Of a DNA stretch of 36,366 nt, positions 25,298-33,017 are shown one piece after another (the stretch's first letter is position 1; each line of letters begins with the position of its first letter). This stretch comes from CAYZQE01 sp964480635 (lineage in GTDB: Bacteria > Pseudomonadota > Gammaproteobacteria > GCA-001735895). The notes under the pieces are model-generated. The model was not told the DNA's origin, did no database searches, and saw only the letters and a program-made list of their open reading frames with translations. The translations under genes and the position numbers were made by a program. Location of the stretch: positions 1 through 36,366 of the forward strand of contig CAYZQE010000014.1 of the NCBI GenBank assembly GCA_964480635.1, written 5' to 3'.

Positions 25298-26145
25298 CAT
25301 TTGGACGCTGGTTATTAATTCATAGTTTGAGCATTAGCATTGTTGTGATGCTTGGTGTCGGTTATCTTTTTAAAGAAGAACTTAAGTTAAGTGAAGCTTA
25401 CAGTCAATTATTACAAATAGATGGTTCAAAACTAGGTATAACAGAAGAAGTTAAGAGGAATGACATCAACGCAGAACCCACCGTTGCATCTGATAAAACA
25501 TCTGATAAAACATCTNNNNNNNNNNNNNNNNNNNNNNNNNNNNNNNNNNNNNNNNNNNNNNNNNNNNNNNNNNNNNNNNNNNNNNNNNNNNNNNNNNNNN
25601 NNNNNNNNNNNNNNNCATCTGATAAAACATCTGATAAAACATCTAGTAAAACAGTTAATATAAAAAAACATTCAGTTGATCCAGTAATAACTGCATCGAC
25701 ATTGAATGATAATGAAGTGAATAATTCTGATACGGCGTTGAATGAATTCAAAAGTGATATAGACACTTCTGTTGACAATACTATTGCATTAACAAGCGCA
25801 ATAAAACAGGTTGAAAACGAACCGTTAATTGAACCAGTAGCGATCGATTATTTATTGAAAGCTCGTGAAGCATATCGGGATAAAAATTATCAAACTGCGA
25901 TTCAGTTGTATTCTAATGAAATCACTAAAAACCCAAATTCAGCCGACTTGTATGGAGAATTGGGTAATATTTATTATAGTTTAAATAATTATGATGTTGC
26001 ATCAGTGCATTATTTAAAGGCAGGGGAGCTTTTTATTCAAAATCTGGATGAAATACGCGCGAAGCAAGTTTATGATATTTTAATTTCCATAGCTCCAGCT
26101 AGAGCTGAAAGGTTATTACAACTAAGAAACCAGCAGCATCAGTAA
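25294..26145 (+). CDS. Membrane-anchored TPR protein with SDKT tandem repeat (interrupted by assembly gap)
   Basis: An N-terminal membrane helix (about residues 6-26) is followed by a short acidic region, a tandem SDKT repeat, a Ser/Thr/Asn-rich linker and a C-terminal domain with at least two TPR motifs (AREAYRDKNYQTAIQLYSNEI, LYGELGNIYYSLNNYDVASVHYLKAGEL). The repeat is broken by 100 Ns (25516-25615); both flanks are the same 12-base unit and the frame continues as drawn, but true length is unknown. It overlaps the ParA-like gene by four bases. TPRs and an anchored disordered linker suit a scaffold linking the ATPase to the membrane. Function unknown. It is the last gene of the RND block. 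Confidence 0.8.
   Translation: MTFGRWLLIHSLSISIVVMLGVGYLFKEELKLSEAYSQLLQIDGSKLGITEEVKRNDINAEPTVASDKTSDKTSXXXXXXXXXXXXXXXXXXXXXXXXXXXXXXXXXXSDKTSDKTSSKTVNIKKHSVDPVITASTLNDNEVNNSDTALNEFKSDIDTSVDNTIALTSAIKQVENEPLIEPVAIDYLLKAREAYRDKNYQTAIQLYSNEITKNPNSADLYGELGNIYYSLNNYDVASVHYLKAGELFIQNLDEIRAKQVYDILISIAPARAERLLQLRNQQHQ
25489..25653. repeat. 12-base tandem repeat (TCTGATAAAACA) across an assembly gap
   Basis: At least two full units lie on each side of 100 consecutive Ns at 25516-25615; on the right the array ends with a degenerate unit starting TCTAGTAAA. The unit codes for Ser-Asp-Lys-Thr. A gap of exactly 100 Ns is a common scaffolding placeholder, so the copy number is unresolved, probably because the array is longer than the reads could span. 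Confidence 0.9.
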
Positions 26146-26148
26146 ATT

Positions 26149-26273
26149 GAGGCCTTTGCACAAAACATAAACTCATAAAAACAACTGAAATCTACCTGCT
26201 TTTCGTTGAAAAACTTGTCAATAGCTCGCTATTACCTGTGTTTTTTTTTGCTTTCGTTTTGTGCAAAGGTTTC
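26149..26273. mobile_element. MITE-like element with 18-base terminal inverted repeats
   Basis: The left end GAGGCCTTTGCACAAAAC and the reverse complement of the right end, GAAACCTTTGCACAAAAC, agree at 16 of 18 positions, enclosing about 90 AT-rich bases without a coding frame. A CCTTTGCAC terminus resembles those of IS5-like and related insertion sequences. Flanks read AGTAAATT on the left and AGTTAAATT on the right, a near but imperfect match, so a target duplication is only suggestive. It begins three bases after the stop of the TPR gene. It could alternatively act as a bidirectional terminator because its ends can pair. Confidence 0.55.
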
Positions 26274-26344
26274 AAGTTAAATTAGAATAGAAAACAATTT
26301 AAGTGTTATTAATATATTGTTGATTTCTAATGAAAAATTAATGC

Positions 26345-26350
26345 TATATT
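26345..26350 (+). promoter_or_regulatory. Candidate extended -10 for the coiled-coil membrane protein
   Basis: TATATT preceded by TGC gives an extended -10 motif about 55 bases before the gene at 26404. A TTGATT lies 19 bases upstream (26320-26325), a little far for a -35. The gene is separated from the operon before it by the MITE-like element, so it needs its own promoter. Confidence 0.4.
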
Positions 26351-26403
26351 AATTTTAATTTTGGTACTAAACTTCATACCACTTGTTAATAAAAGGGTCC
26401 AAT

Positions 26404-26889
26404 ATGGATAAAACTGAGAGTAGTAACATCAGTGATACAGAGTTAGAGCGTCGGCAAAGTCAAACGTTAAAGTTAGACACTGAATGTATGGTTCGTTTAG
26501 CTGATACATTTGAAAATAGCGCTAAAAGATGGGAAATGGTTGTTTACCCCTCTATGATTGCTTTTATTGTTTTAGCAGTTTATGGTTTTTTTCTTATTTA
26601 TAGCTTGTCACGAGATGTTCACAATCTGAGCCTTACCGTGATTGCTTTAACAGAGTCTGTTGATAGTAATTTATCTCGCATGTCAACTTCTGTGACTGCT
26701 ATGGATCATACAATGACTAAGTTAAACAATAATATTGGTCGTATCAGTACTAACGTTGAGACGATGACTGTTAATTTAGCAACAATGACATACAACACTA
26801 ATTCGATGGCAGGCTCTACGCAGCGAATGCAAAGAGATATTAGTAATATTTCATCACCAATGGGTTTTATGAGTGGTTTTTTTCCATAG
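26404..26889 (+). CDS. Single-pass membrane protein with coiled-coil tail, unknown function
   Basis: 161 residues, family not recognised. ATG 26404 is chosen over an upstream in-frame TTG at 26383 because AAGGG stands at a good distance before it. A charged 45-residue N-terminal part (ELERRQSQTLKLDTE) leads to one transmembrane helix at about residues 47-68. From about 72 to 150 the sequence repeats Met, Leu, Val and Ile at heptad-like spacing between Ser, Thr and Asn (SRMSTSVTAMDHTMTKLNNNIGRISTNVETM), reading like a signalling or methyl-accepting-type coiled coil, but no signalling domain follows. It ends hydrophobic (MGFMSGFF). A strong terminator follows, so it may be monocistronic. Confidence 0.75.
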   Translation: MDKTESSNISDTELERRQSQTLKLDTECMVRLADTFENSAKRWEMVVYPSMIAFIVLAVYGFFLIYSLSRDVHNLSLTVIALTESVDSNLSRMSTSVTAMDHTMTKLNNNIGRISTNVETMTVNLATMTYNTNSMAGSTQRMQRDISNISSPMGFMSGFFP

Positions 26890-26900
26890 CCATTAGTTTT

Positions 26901-26951
26901 CATATCGCTTAATATTTTTTCATTAAGCGATATGAGAATTTTGTTTTTTTA
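26901..26951 (+). terminator. Strong intrinsic terminator
   Basis: CATATCGCTTAAT (26901-26913) and ATTAAGCGATATG (26922-26934) form a perfect 13-bp stem with an eight-base loop, followed within a few bases by ATTTTG and a run of seven Ts. It ends the coiled-coil membrane protein gene. Confidence 0.8.
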
Positions 26952-27005
26952 AACTCCTCTATGCAATATGTCACTTCATTTAATACAAGAGATTGATCAA
27001 TACCT

Positions 27006-28517
27006 ATGGACACAAATGACACTCAAGATACGCTTATAACTGATTTTTTTTACCCTCGTAGAGGCATAGAAAAACGTTTAAAAAACTTAAAAAGTCATTT
27101 AAAAGAAGAAAACCCCATATTAATTGAAGCAGTAGAAAGCTTTTCATCACTCGATGCGATTGCTTTTAAAATGGGGCTTATTTCTCGTGATGAGTCTTAT
27201 GCGACCCAGATACCTTGGTGGCCTTTAATTTCTATTTTAGGAACATTCTCTGCGGGTAAATCAACATTTATAAATTCATATCTCGGTAAAACATTACAAT
27301 CTTCGGGTAATCAAGCGGTTGATGACAAGTTTACTGTCATTTGTTATACCCACGATCAAGAATCAAAAGTGATACCTGGCTTAGCGTTAGATGCAGACCC
27401 ACGATTTCCTTTTTATAATATTGCAGATGACATTGAAAAGGTAGCCCCAGGTGAAGGTGAGCGTATTAATGCTTATTTACAGCTTAAGACATGTCCTACA
27501 GACCCTATTAAAGGTAAAATCCTAATTGATTCCCCTGGTTTTGATGCTGATTCTCAAAGAAATTCAACCCTAAGAATTACAGACCATATTATTGATTTAT
27601 CTGATTTAGTATTAGTGTTTTTTGATGCGCGCCATCCTGAACCAGGTGCAATGAAAGATACCCTTGAGCACTTGGTGACCAAAACGATATCACGCTCTGA
27701 TTCTAGTAAGTTTTTGTATATCTTAAATCAAATAGATACCGCATCAAAAGAAGATAACCCTGAAGAAGTGGTGGGCGCATGGCAAAGAGCATTATCTCAA
27801 AGTGGTTTAACGGCGGGTAAGTTTTACATGATCTATGATGAAGCTTCTGCCACGCCCATCGAAGATGAAGCTTTGCAAAAACGTTTTAAGTCCAAAAAAG
27901 ACTCAGATCTTGCGGCGATTTATAGTCGAATGCATGAAGTTGAGACTGAAAGAGCATATCGTATTATTGGTGCCTTAGAAAAGACGGCTAATGATATTGA
28001 AAATAAAGCAGTACCTGCTTTAAAAGCCGCTATAAAAAAATGGTCATCAAGAGTTATTACAACTGATTTAATTGTTTTTAGTAGTTTATTGGCTGCATTT
28101 ATCTATTCACTTTATCACCATGATAAACTATCAATTTTAGACCCCGCTCATATAATAAAGACTTATGAAGCGAGCCCTTTAGGCGGTTTGTTTATTTTAG
28201 CAGTATTTATTTTAGTGGTGATGGGGCTTCATGCTTTTATACGTCAATTTTGGGCTAAACGTGTTGCTAAAACGCTGCCCAGAGCTGATATGCCCGGTAA
28301 TTTAGTGACAGCCTTTGAAAAGAATACAAGTTACTGGCGTAGTGTATTTTGCATTGATCCTGTTGGTTGGGGGAGGAGACAGAGCAGAAGGATCCGTAAT
28401 GTGGTAGAAAACTCTGGCTTATTTGTGCAAAAGCTCAATGATTCATTTACTGACCCATCAGGCTCTAAAGTAAAGCTATCTTTATTCGAAACAGATTCGA
28501 CTAAAATAGACGTTTAA
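27006..28517 (+). CDS. Dynamin-family GTPase with C-terminal membrane segments
   Basis: 503 residues. The GTPase domain has G1 GTFSAGKS at 79-86, a Thr-containing switch I after it (DDKFTVICY), G3 DSPGFD at 175-180 and G4 NQID at 241-244 in place of the common NKxD. This fits bacterial dynamin-like proteins, which bend or fuse membranes, rather than translation GTPases. Two hydrophobic segments at about 354-374 and 393-416 would anchor it as a hairpin, after a helical stalk (about 290-345). No second dynamin gene is adjacent, although many bacteria carry them in pairs. The function in this organism is unknown; membrane remodelling or repair is the family expectation. Confidence 0.82.
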   Translation: MDTNDTQDTLITDFFYPRRGIEKRLKNLKSHLKEENPILIEAVESFSSLDAIAFKMGLISRDESYATQIPWWPLISILGTFSAGKSTFINSYLGKTLQSSGNQAVDDKFTVICYTHDQESKVIPGLALDADPRFPFYNIADDIEKVAPGEGERINAYLQLKTCPTDPIKGKILIDSPGFDADSQRNSTLRITDHIIDLSDLVLVFFDARHPEPGAMKDTLEHLVTKTISRSDSSKFLYILNQIDTASKEDNPEEVVGAWQRALSQSGLTAGKFYMIYDEASATPIEDEALQKRFKSKKDSDLAAIYSRMHEVETERAYRIIGALEKTANDIENKAVPALKAAIKKWSSRVITTDLIVFSSLLAAFIYSLYHHDKLSILDPAHIIKTYEASPLGGLFILAVFILVVMGLHAFIRQFWAKRVAKTLPRADMPGNLVTAFEKNTSYWRSVFCIDPVGWGRRQSRRIRNVVENSGLFVQKLNDSFTDPSGSKVKLSLFETDSTKIDV

Positions 28518-28550
28518 AGACGCCTTCTTTTTTTAATACCACCTTTGAAT

Positions 28551-31154
28551 ATGAAAACAGACACTCCCGTACTTAAACGTTTAAGTGAATATAAAAAACC
28601 AAATTTTAGTATAGCTAAAACAGAGCTTTTATTTAATCTTAAACCCAATGAAACTGAGGTTAAAAGCCGTTTAGTTTTTAAACGTACCACAGATGATAGC
28701 GATGAACCTTTAGTTTTAAATGGTTGTCATTTAGAGCCTTTAGAGATAAAAATAAATGGAGATGTTTTAACAACAGACCAATATGAATATGACGGGGAGT
28801 GGTTAACAATCCCATCAGTGACTGATGAATTTATATTTGAAAGTACCGTGATCATTGATCCTGCGGCTAATACACGATTTGAAGGCTTGTACGTTTCCAG
28901 TGGTAATTTCTGCACTCAGTGTGAAGCAGAAGGGTTTCGACACATTACATTTTATTTAGATCGCCCTGATGTTATGTCGGTATTTACAACAACAATAACG
29001 GCTGATAAAAAAACTTACCCAGTGATGTTATCGAATGGGCATAGAGAGGAATATCGCGAAACAGAGACAACCCATACTGCTGTATGGCATGACCCTCATC
29101 AAAAACCTGCATATTTATTTGCTTTAGTTTCAGGTGATCTGGCGTGTGTTAAGGGTTATTTCACCACGCGTTCTGGTCGAAAAGTAGCCTTAGAGTTTTT
29201 TACTGAAGAGCATAATAAAGATCAATGTGGTCATGCATTAGTTTCATTGCAAAAAGCGATGAAATGGGACGAAGACACCTTTGGCTTAGAGTACGATTTA
29301 GATCTCTATATGGTTGTAGCCGTTGATGACTTTAATATGGGAGCAATGGAGAACAAAGGTTTAAATGTTTTTAATACAAAATATGTATTAGCGACTCAAC
29401 AGACCGCAACAGATCAAGATTATTTAAATATTGAAGGTGTGATAGGGCACGAATATTTTCATAACTGGACGGGCAACCGTGTGACATGCCGTGATTGGTT
29501 TCAGCTGAGTTTAAAAGAAGGTTTAACCGTTTTTAGAGATCAAGAGTTTAGTTCAGATTTAAACTCTCGTGGCATACAACGTATTAATGATGTCTGTGTC
29601 TTACGGACACATCAGTTTGCCGAGGATGCAAGCCCGATGGCACATCCAGTGCGTCCAGCACAGTACCAACAAATCAATAATTTTTATACTTCAACAGTGT
29701 ATAACAAAGGTGCAGAAGTTGTACGCATGTACCAATGCATTATTAGTGATGAAAAATTTAAACAAGGTATAGATTTATACTTCGAGCGGTTTGATGGACA
29801 AGCGGTAACGACCGATGATTTTCGTCAAGTTATGCAGGATGCATCAGGCATTAATTTAGATCAATTTCAACTGTGGTATGAGCAATCAGGAACCCCTATA
29901 GTAGAGATGACTCGACAATATGATGCTGTCAAGCAACAACTATCAGTGACATTTAAACAAATACCCGGTCAGACTAAAGAATCACCTAATAAAGCATTTT
30001 TAATTCCGATTCGTTTTTCATTATTATCAGTGCAAGGTGATATTTTAGAACTTGGCGATAAGCAGACTGAAGTGATATTGAATTTATCAGAGCTTGAACA
30101 AACATTTAAATTTAATAACATCCCTGAGAACTCTATTACATCTGCATTTAGAACATTTTCTGCGCCAGTTAAGGTGGTTAATGATTTAACGGCTCAAGAA
30201 AAATTAACCTTAATGGCTTATGACAGCGATGCTTTTAACCGTTGGGATGCCGCGCAGCAAATAGCATGCGATATTATCTTACAGCTTATAGATTCAGGGC
30301 AAAGCGACTTAATTGATAGCTATATTCATGCCATTGACATGTTATTAAATGATGATAATTTAGATCCCGCATTAAGCGCAGAATTATTGCAATTGCCAGC
30401 GGCTAAGTATATTGCTGAACTCGTCGATGAGATTGACCCTCATGCAATCTATAATGCCCGTGAAAAATTAAAACATAAAATTGCTGAGGCATTAAATAAT
30501 AGTTTTGTTAAACGTTATCAAGCAACAGTTAACAAAACAGATAAGTTTGAAATAACGCCAGAAGCAATGGGTTTACGGTCTTTAAATAATGCTTGTTTAA
30601 GCTATATTGCCTTAGTTAAATCAAATGAAACATCAATTTTATGTGCAGAACATTATTGGCATGCTAATAATATGACGGACAGAATGGGGGTTTTATCAGC
30701 ACTTAAAGACTCATCGAGTGATTTAAAAAATCAGTTATACAGTGACTTTTATAATCGTTTTGAAAATGATAATTTAGTGGTTGATAAATGGTTTAGCTTA
30801 CAAGCCGTATCGGTGACTGATAGTGGTTTAAACGCCATTAAATTATTAATAGAACATCCTGCTTTTACGCTTAAAAACCCCAATAGAGCGCGATCCTTAA
30901 TTAGCACATTCGCTCATTCTGGTTCTGTTGTATTCCACCAGTTAGATGGTGCAGGCTATGATTTAATTGCAGACCAATTGATACAACTTGATGTATTAAA
31001 CCCTCAAGTAGGCGCACGTTTAGCGGGTGCATTGATTCATTGGAATAAAATGGTCGAGCCATTACGCTCTAAAATGCAACAATGCATTAAAACAGTGCTC
31101 GCTGAAGACGCTTTGTCCGGTGATGTCCGTGAAATTTTGGAATCATCAATGTAA
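28551..31154 (+). CDS. pepN: Aminopeptidase N (M1 family)
   Basis: Zinc aminopeptidase that removes N-terminal residues from peptides in the cytoplasm. The gluzincin site is complete: GAMEN at 264-268 binds the substrate N-terminus, HEYFH at 300-304 supplies two zinc ligands and the catalytic Glu301, and Glu323 (LSLKEG) is the third ligand. GNRVTCRDWFQLSLKEG is typical of the PepN branch, as is the total of 867 residues (E. coli 870). ATG 28551 is preferred over TTG 28545, which adds only two residues. No strong ribosome binding site is seen. The next gene begins directly after the stop. Confidence 0.97.
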   Translation: MKTDTPVLKRLSEYKKPNFSIAKTELLFNLKPNETEVKSRLVFKRTTDDSDEPLVLNGCHLEPLEIKINGDVLTTDQYEYDGEWLTIPSVTDEFIFESTVIIDPAANTRFEGLYVSSGNFCTQCEAEGFRHITFYLDRPDVMSVFTTTITADKKTYPVMLSNGHREEYRETETTHTAVWHDPHQKPAYLFALVSGDLACVKGYFTTRSGRKVALEFFTEEHNKDQCGHALVSLQKAMKWDEDTFGLEYDLDLYMVVAVDDFNMGAMENKGLNVFNTKYVLATQQTATDQDYLNIEGVIGHEYFHNWTGNRVTCRDWFQLSLKEGLTVFRDQEFSSDLNSRGIQRINDVCVLRTHQFAEDASPMAHPVRPAQYQQINNFYTSTVYNKGAEVVRMYQCIISDEKFKQGIDLYFERFDGQAVTTDDFRQVMQDASGINLDQFQLWYEQSGTPIVEMTRQYDAVKQQLSVTFKQIPGQTKESPNKAFLIPIRFSLLSVQGDILELGDKQTEVILNLSELEQTFKFNNIPENSITSAFRTFSAPVKVVNDLTAQEKLTLMAYDSDAFNRWDAAQQIACDIILQLIDSGQSDLIDSYIHAIDMLLNDDNLDPALSAELLQLPAAKYIAELVDEIDPHAIYNAREKLKHKIAEALNNSFVKRYQATVNKTDKFEITPEAMGLRSLNNACLSYIALVKSNETSILCAEHYWHANNMTDRMGVLSALKDSSSDLKNQLYSDFYNRFENDNLVVDKWFSLQAVSVTDSGLNAIKLLIEHPAFTLKNPNRARSLISTFAHSGSVVFHQLDGAGYDLIADQLIQLDVLNPQVGARLAGALIHWNKMVEPLRSKMQQCIKTVLAEDALSGDVREILESSM

Positions 31155-32084
31155 ATGAATCGTGCAGCACATTATTTTGTTATTCCAGGTTTATTTCATT
31201 TGTCACCAATAGATCTGGAATTTATTTCAGATGATCAGTATCCAAATTTATCAAAATTTTTTAAGTCGTCAAAACGCGTCTCTACGGACAATCAACATCT
31301 TGATGACGTATTGTGCGAGCAACTAGACTATTCGCACAATATTGCACCTTTCGCACATCATTTTAACAGTCAACAAAACGTATTAATTGCAACACCCATT
31401 CGATTAACAGCAGACATTAATAGTACCTGGATACAGCCCGCACTTACCTCTCAAAATATGACAAAAATCATTCATGATATGGCTGATTTTTTTGCAGAAG
31501 ACTTATCTTTAATTGATCACTGTGGCGAGCATTTTGTTGTTCACTTTAAACATGTTCAAGTGGTTAAAAATTTGCCTAATTATTTAACCGTATTAGGGAA
31601 AAAAATTGACTCTTATCAGCAATCAATTAGAGACAATTTAGAGTGGTTTAAGTTGCTCAATGAAATACAAATGTATCTTCATGGGCATGCGTTAAATAAG
31701 ACTGACTCGGGTCAACAAATACTCAATAGCCTATGGTTTTGGGGTGGTGATAGTACGCAATCTTTAACCCATAAAAAACAGGTTCGAAGCGATGATGCTT
31801 TGTTACAACTGGCATTGAGCCAAGAAGATGCTCAATGTGAAGATAAATTGTTAATTAAAACGGATTTAATAAAATACTTAAAACTGAATAGTTCGTTAGA
31901 GTTAGAAGCCTTTTTTTACCAATTAGAACAAGAGTTTAAGGGCTTAAGCCTAAAACAAATAACCATTGATACCGCAGATGGCCATAGACTTATTTTTGAC
32001 TTTTGGTCAAAGTTTAAATTTTGGCAACAACGCTTGAATCTCTTGGATTCTTTAACAATGGCGCAACAAGACAGCTCTTTATGA
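31155..32084 (+). CDS. COG4255-like protein, phosphoglycerate-mutase-annotated family
   Basis: 309 residues. The motif NSLWFWGGD at about residues 190-198, and its place just upstream of recJ, match a proteobacterial family (COG4255) often labelled cofactor-independent phosphoglycerate mutase or regulatory protein. The metal-binding Asp/His/Ser set of true alkaline-phosphatase-type mutases is not obvious, so enzymatic activity is doubtful and no symbol is given. The ATG follows the pepN stop with no gap, and its own stop overlaps the start of the dehydrogenase gene (ATGA). Family assignment is from memory of the motif and the neighbourhood, not from a search. Confidence 0.65.
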   Translation: MNRAAHYFVIPGLFHLSPIDLEFISDDQYPNLSKFFKSSKRVSTDNQHLDDVLCEQLDYSHNIAPFAHHFNSQQNVLIATPIRLTADINSTWIQPALTSQNMTKIIHDMADFFAEDLSLIDHCGEHFVVHFKHVQVVKNLPNYLTVLGKKIDSYQQSIRDNLEWFKLLNEIQMYLHGHALNKTDSGQQILNSLWFWGGDSTQSLTHKKQVRSDDALLQLALSQEDAQCEDKLLIKTDLIKYLKLNSSLELEAFFYQLEQEFKGLSLKQITIDTADGHRLIFDFWSKFKFWQQRLNLLDSLTMAQQDSSL

Positions 32085-33016
32085 CTATAAAAATATGCTT
32101 CTTAGACCGCGCAACCTTACGAAGTGATATAAAAATACGCTTACCAAATTTTGAACACCGCTGGGTTGAATACGCCAAAACCTCCGATCACCAAGTCATT
32201 GAACGCATCAATAATGCGCAGATAGTCATTACCAATAAAGTCGCTATAACAGATGCTATTTTAGCGGCGTGTCCACAGCTTAAAATGATAGCTGTTGCAG
32301 CTACTGGCCTAGATATTATTGATTTAATTGCCTGTGAAAGGCGACATATCAAAGTAAGCAACATTAAAAATTATGCGCTGACAACCGTGCCTGAGCATGT
32401 GTTAACCGTCATGTTAATGCTTAAACGTCAAATCCAACAGTATCAAAATGAAGTGATAGCAGGGCGTTGGCAGCAAGAAAAATCTTTTTGTTTTTTTGAC
32501 AAACCCATTAATGATTTATCGCAGTCAGTATTAGGGATTATTGGTTTTGGAGCTTTAGGGCAAGCCACCGCAAAACTGGCTCATAATATTGGCATGAAAG
32601 TCATTTATTATAATCGTTCGCAACGATCATGTGATTTTGCAGCACAAGTCGATTTAGAGACCATCATGACACAGTCAGATATAATCTCATGTCATTGTGC
32701 ATTAACGGAAGAGACGCATCATCTATTAAGTGTTGATGAGTTTATCGCCATGAAATCAACGGCCTTTGTTATTAATACGGCTCGTGGTGCCATTGTCGAT
32801 GAAGCTGCGTTAGCGCATGCCATTAAAACACATCAAATAGCGGGAGCCGCATTAGATGTGCTAGTACAAGAACCTCCCGAACTAGGCTCGCCTATCATGA
32901 GCATCGCTAATAACAGTAATGTGATTTTAACACCACACATAGCATGGGCAAGCCAGCAGGCAATGCAAAACCTAGCCAATCAATTGATAGATCATATCGA
33001 CCAATTCAAAGCCTAA
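32081..33016 (+). CDS. hprA: D-2-hydroxyacid dehydrogenase, probable glycerate dehydrogenase / hydroxypyruvate reductase
   Basis: 311-residue NAD(P)-dependent oxidoreductase. The Rossmann motif GIIGFGALGQATAK is near residue 150, and the catalytic triad is Arg235 (NTARGAIVDE), Glu264 (VLVQEPP) and His286 (LTPHIAWAS). The branch resembles HprA, which reduces hydroxypyruvate to glycerate in the serine cycle and photorespiratory-type pathways, so the symbol is tentative. ATG 32081, overlapping the preceding stop, is chosen; the frame is open 20 codons further upstream but that part lies inside the previous gene and is not conserved-looking. recJ begins two bases after the stop. Confidence 0.85.
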   Translation: MTIKICFLDRATLRSDIKIRLPNFEHRWVEYAKTSDHQVIERINNAQIVITNKVAITDAILAACPQLKMIAVAATGLDIIDLIACERRHIKVSNIKNYALTTVPEHVLTVMLMLKRQIQQYQNEVIAGRWQQEKSFCFFDKPINDLSQSVLGIIGFGALGQATAKLAHNIGMKVIYYNRSQRSCDFAAQVDLETIMTQSDIISCHCALTEETHHLLSVDEFIAMKSTAFVINTARGAIVDEAALAHAIKTHQIAGAALDVLVQEPPELGSPIMSIANNSNVILTPHIAWASQQAMQNLANQLIDHIDQFKA

Positions 33017-33017
33017 T

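Noticed and set aside
25489..25653. Possible CRISPR array
   Set aside because: The unit is 12 bases, directly adjacent without spacers, and encodes SDKT in frame with a gene.
25432..25778. Three extra open frames crossing the N gap on both strands
   Set aside because: They exist only because the 12-base repeat has few stops and the Ns are read as open; the TPR gene explains the region.
32021..32080. Longer start for the dehydrogenase gene
   Set aside because: The extra 20 codons lie within the preceding gene and do not resemble the family N-terminus, while ATG 32081 gives a standard ATGA overlap.
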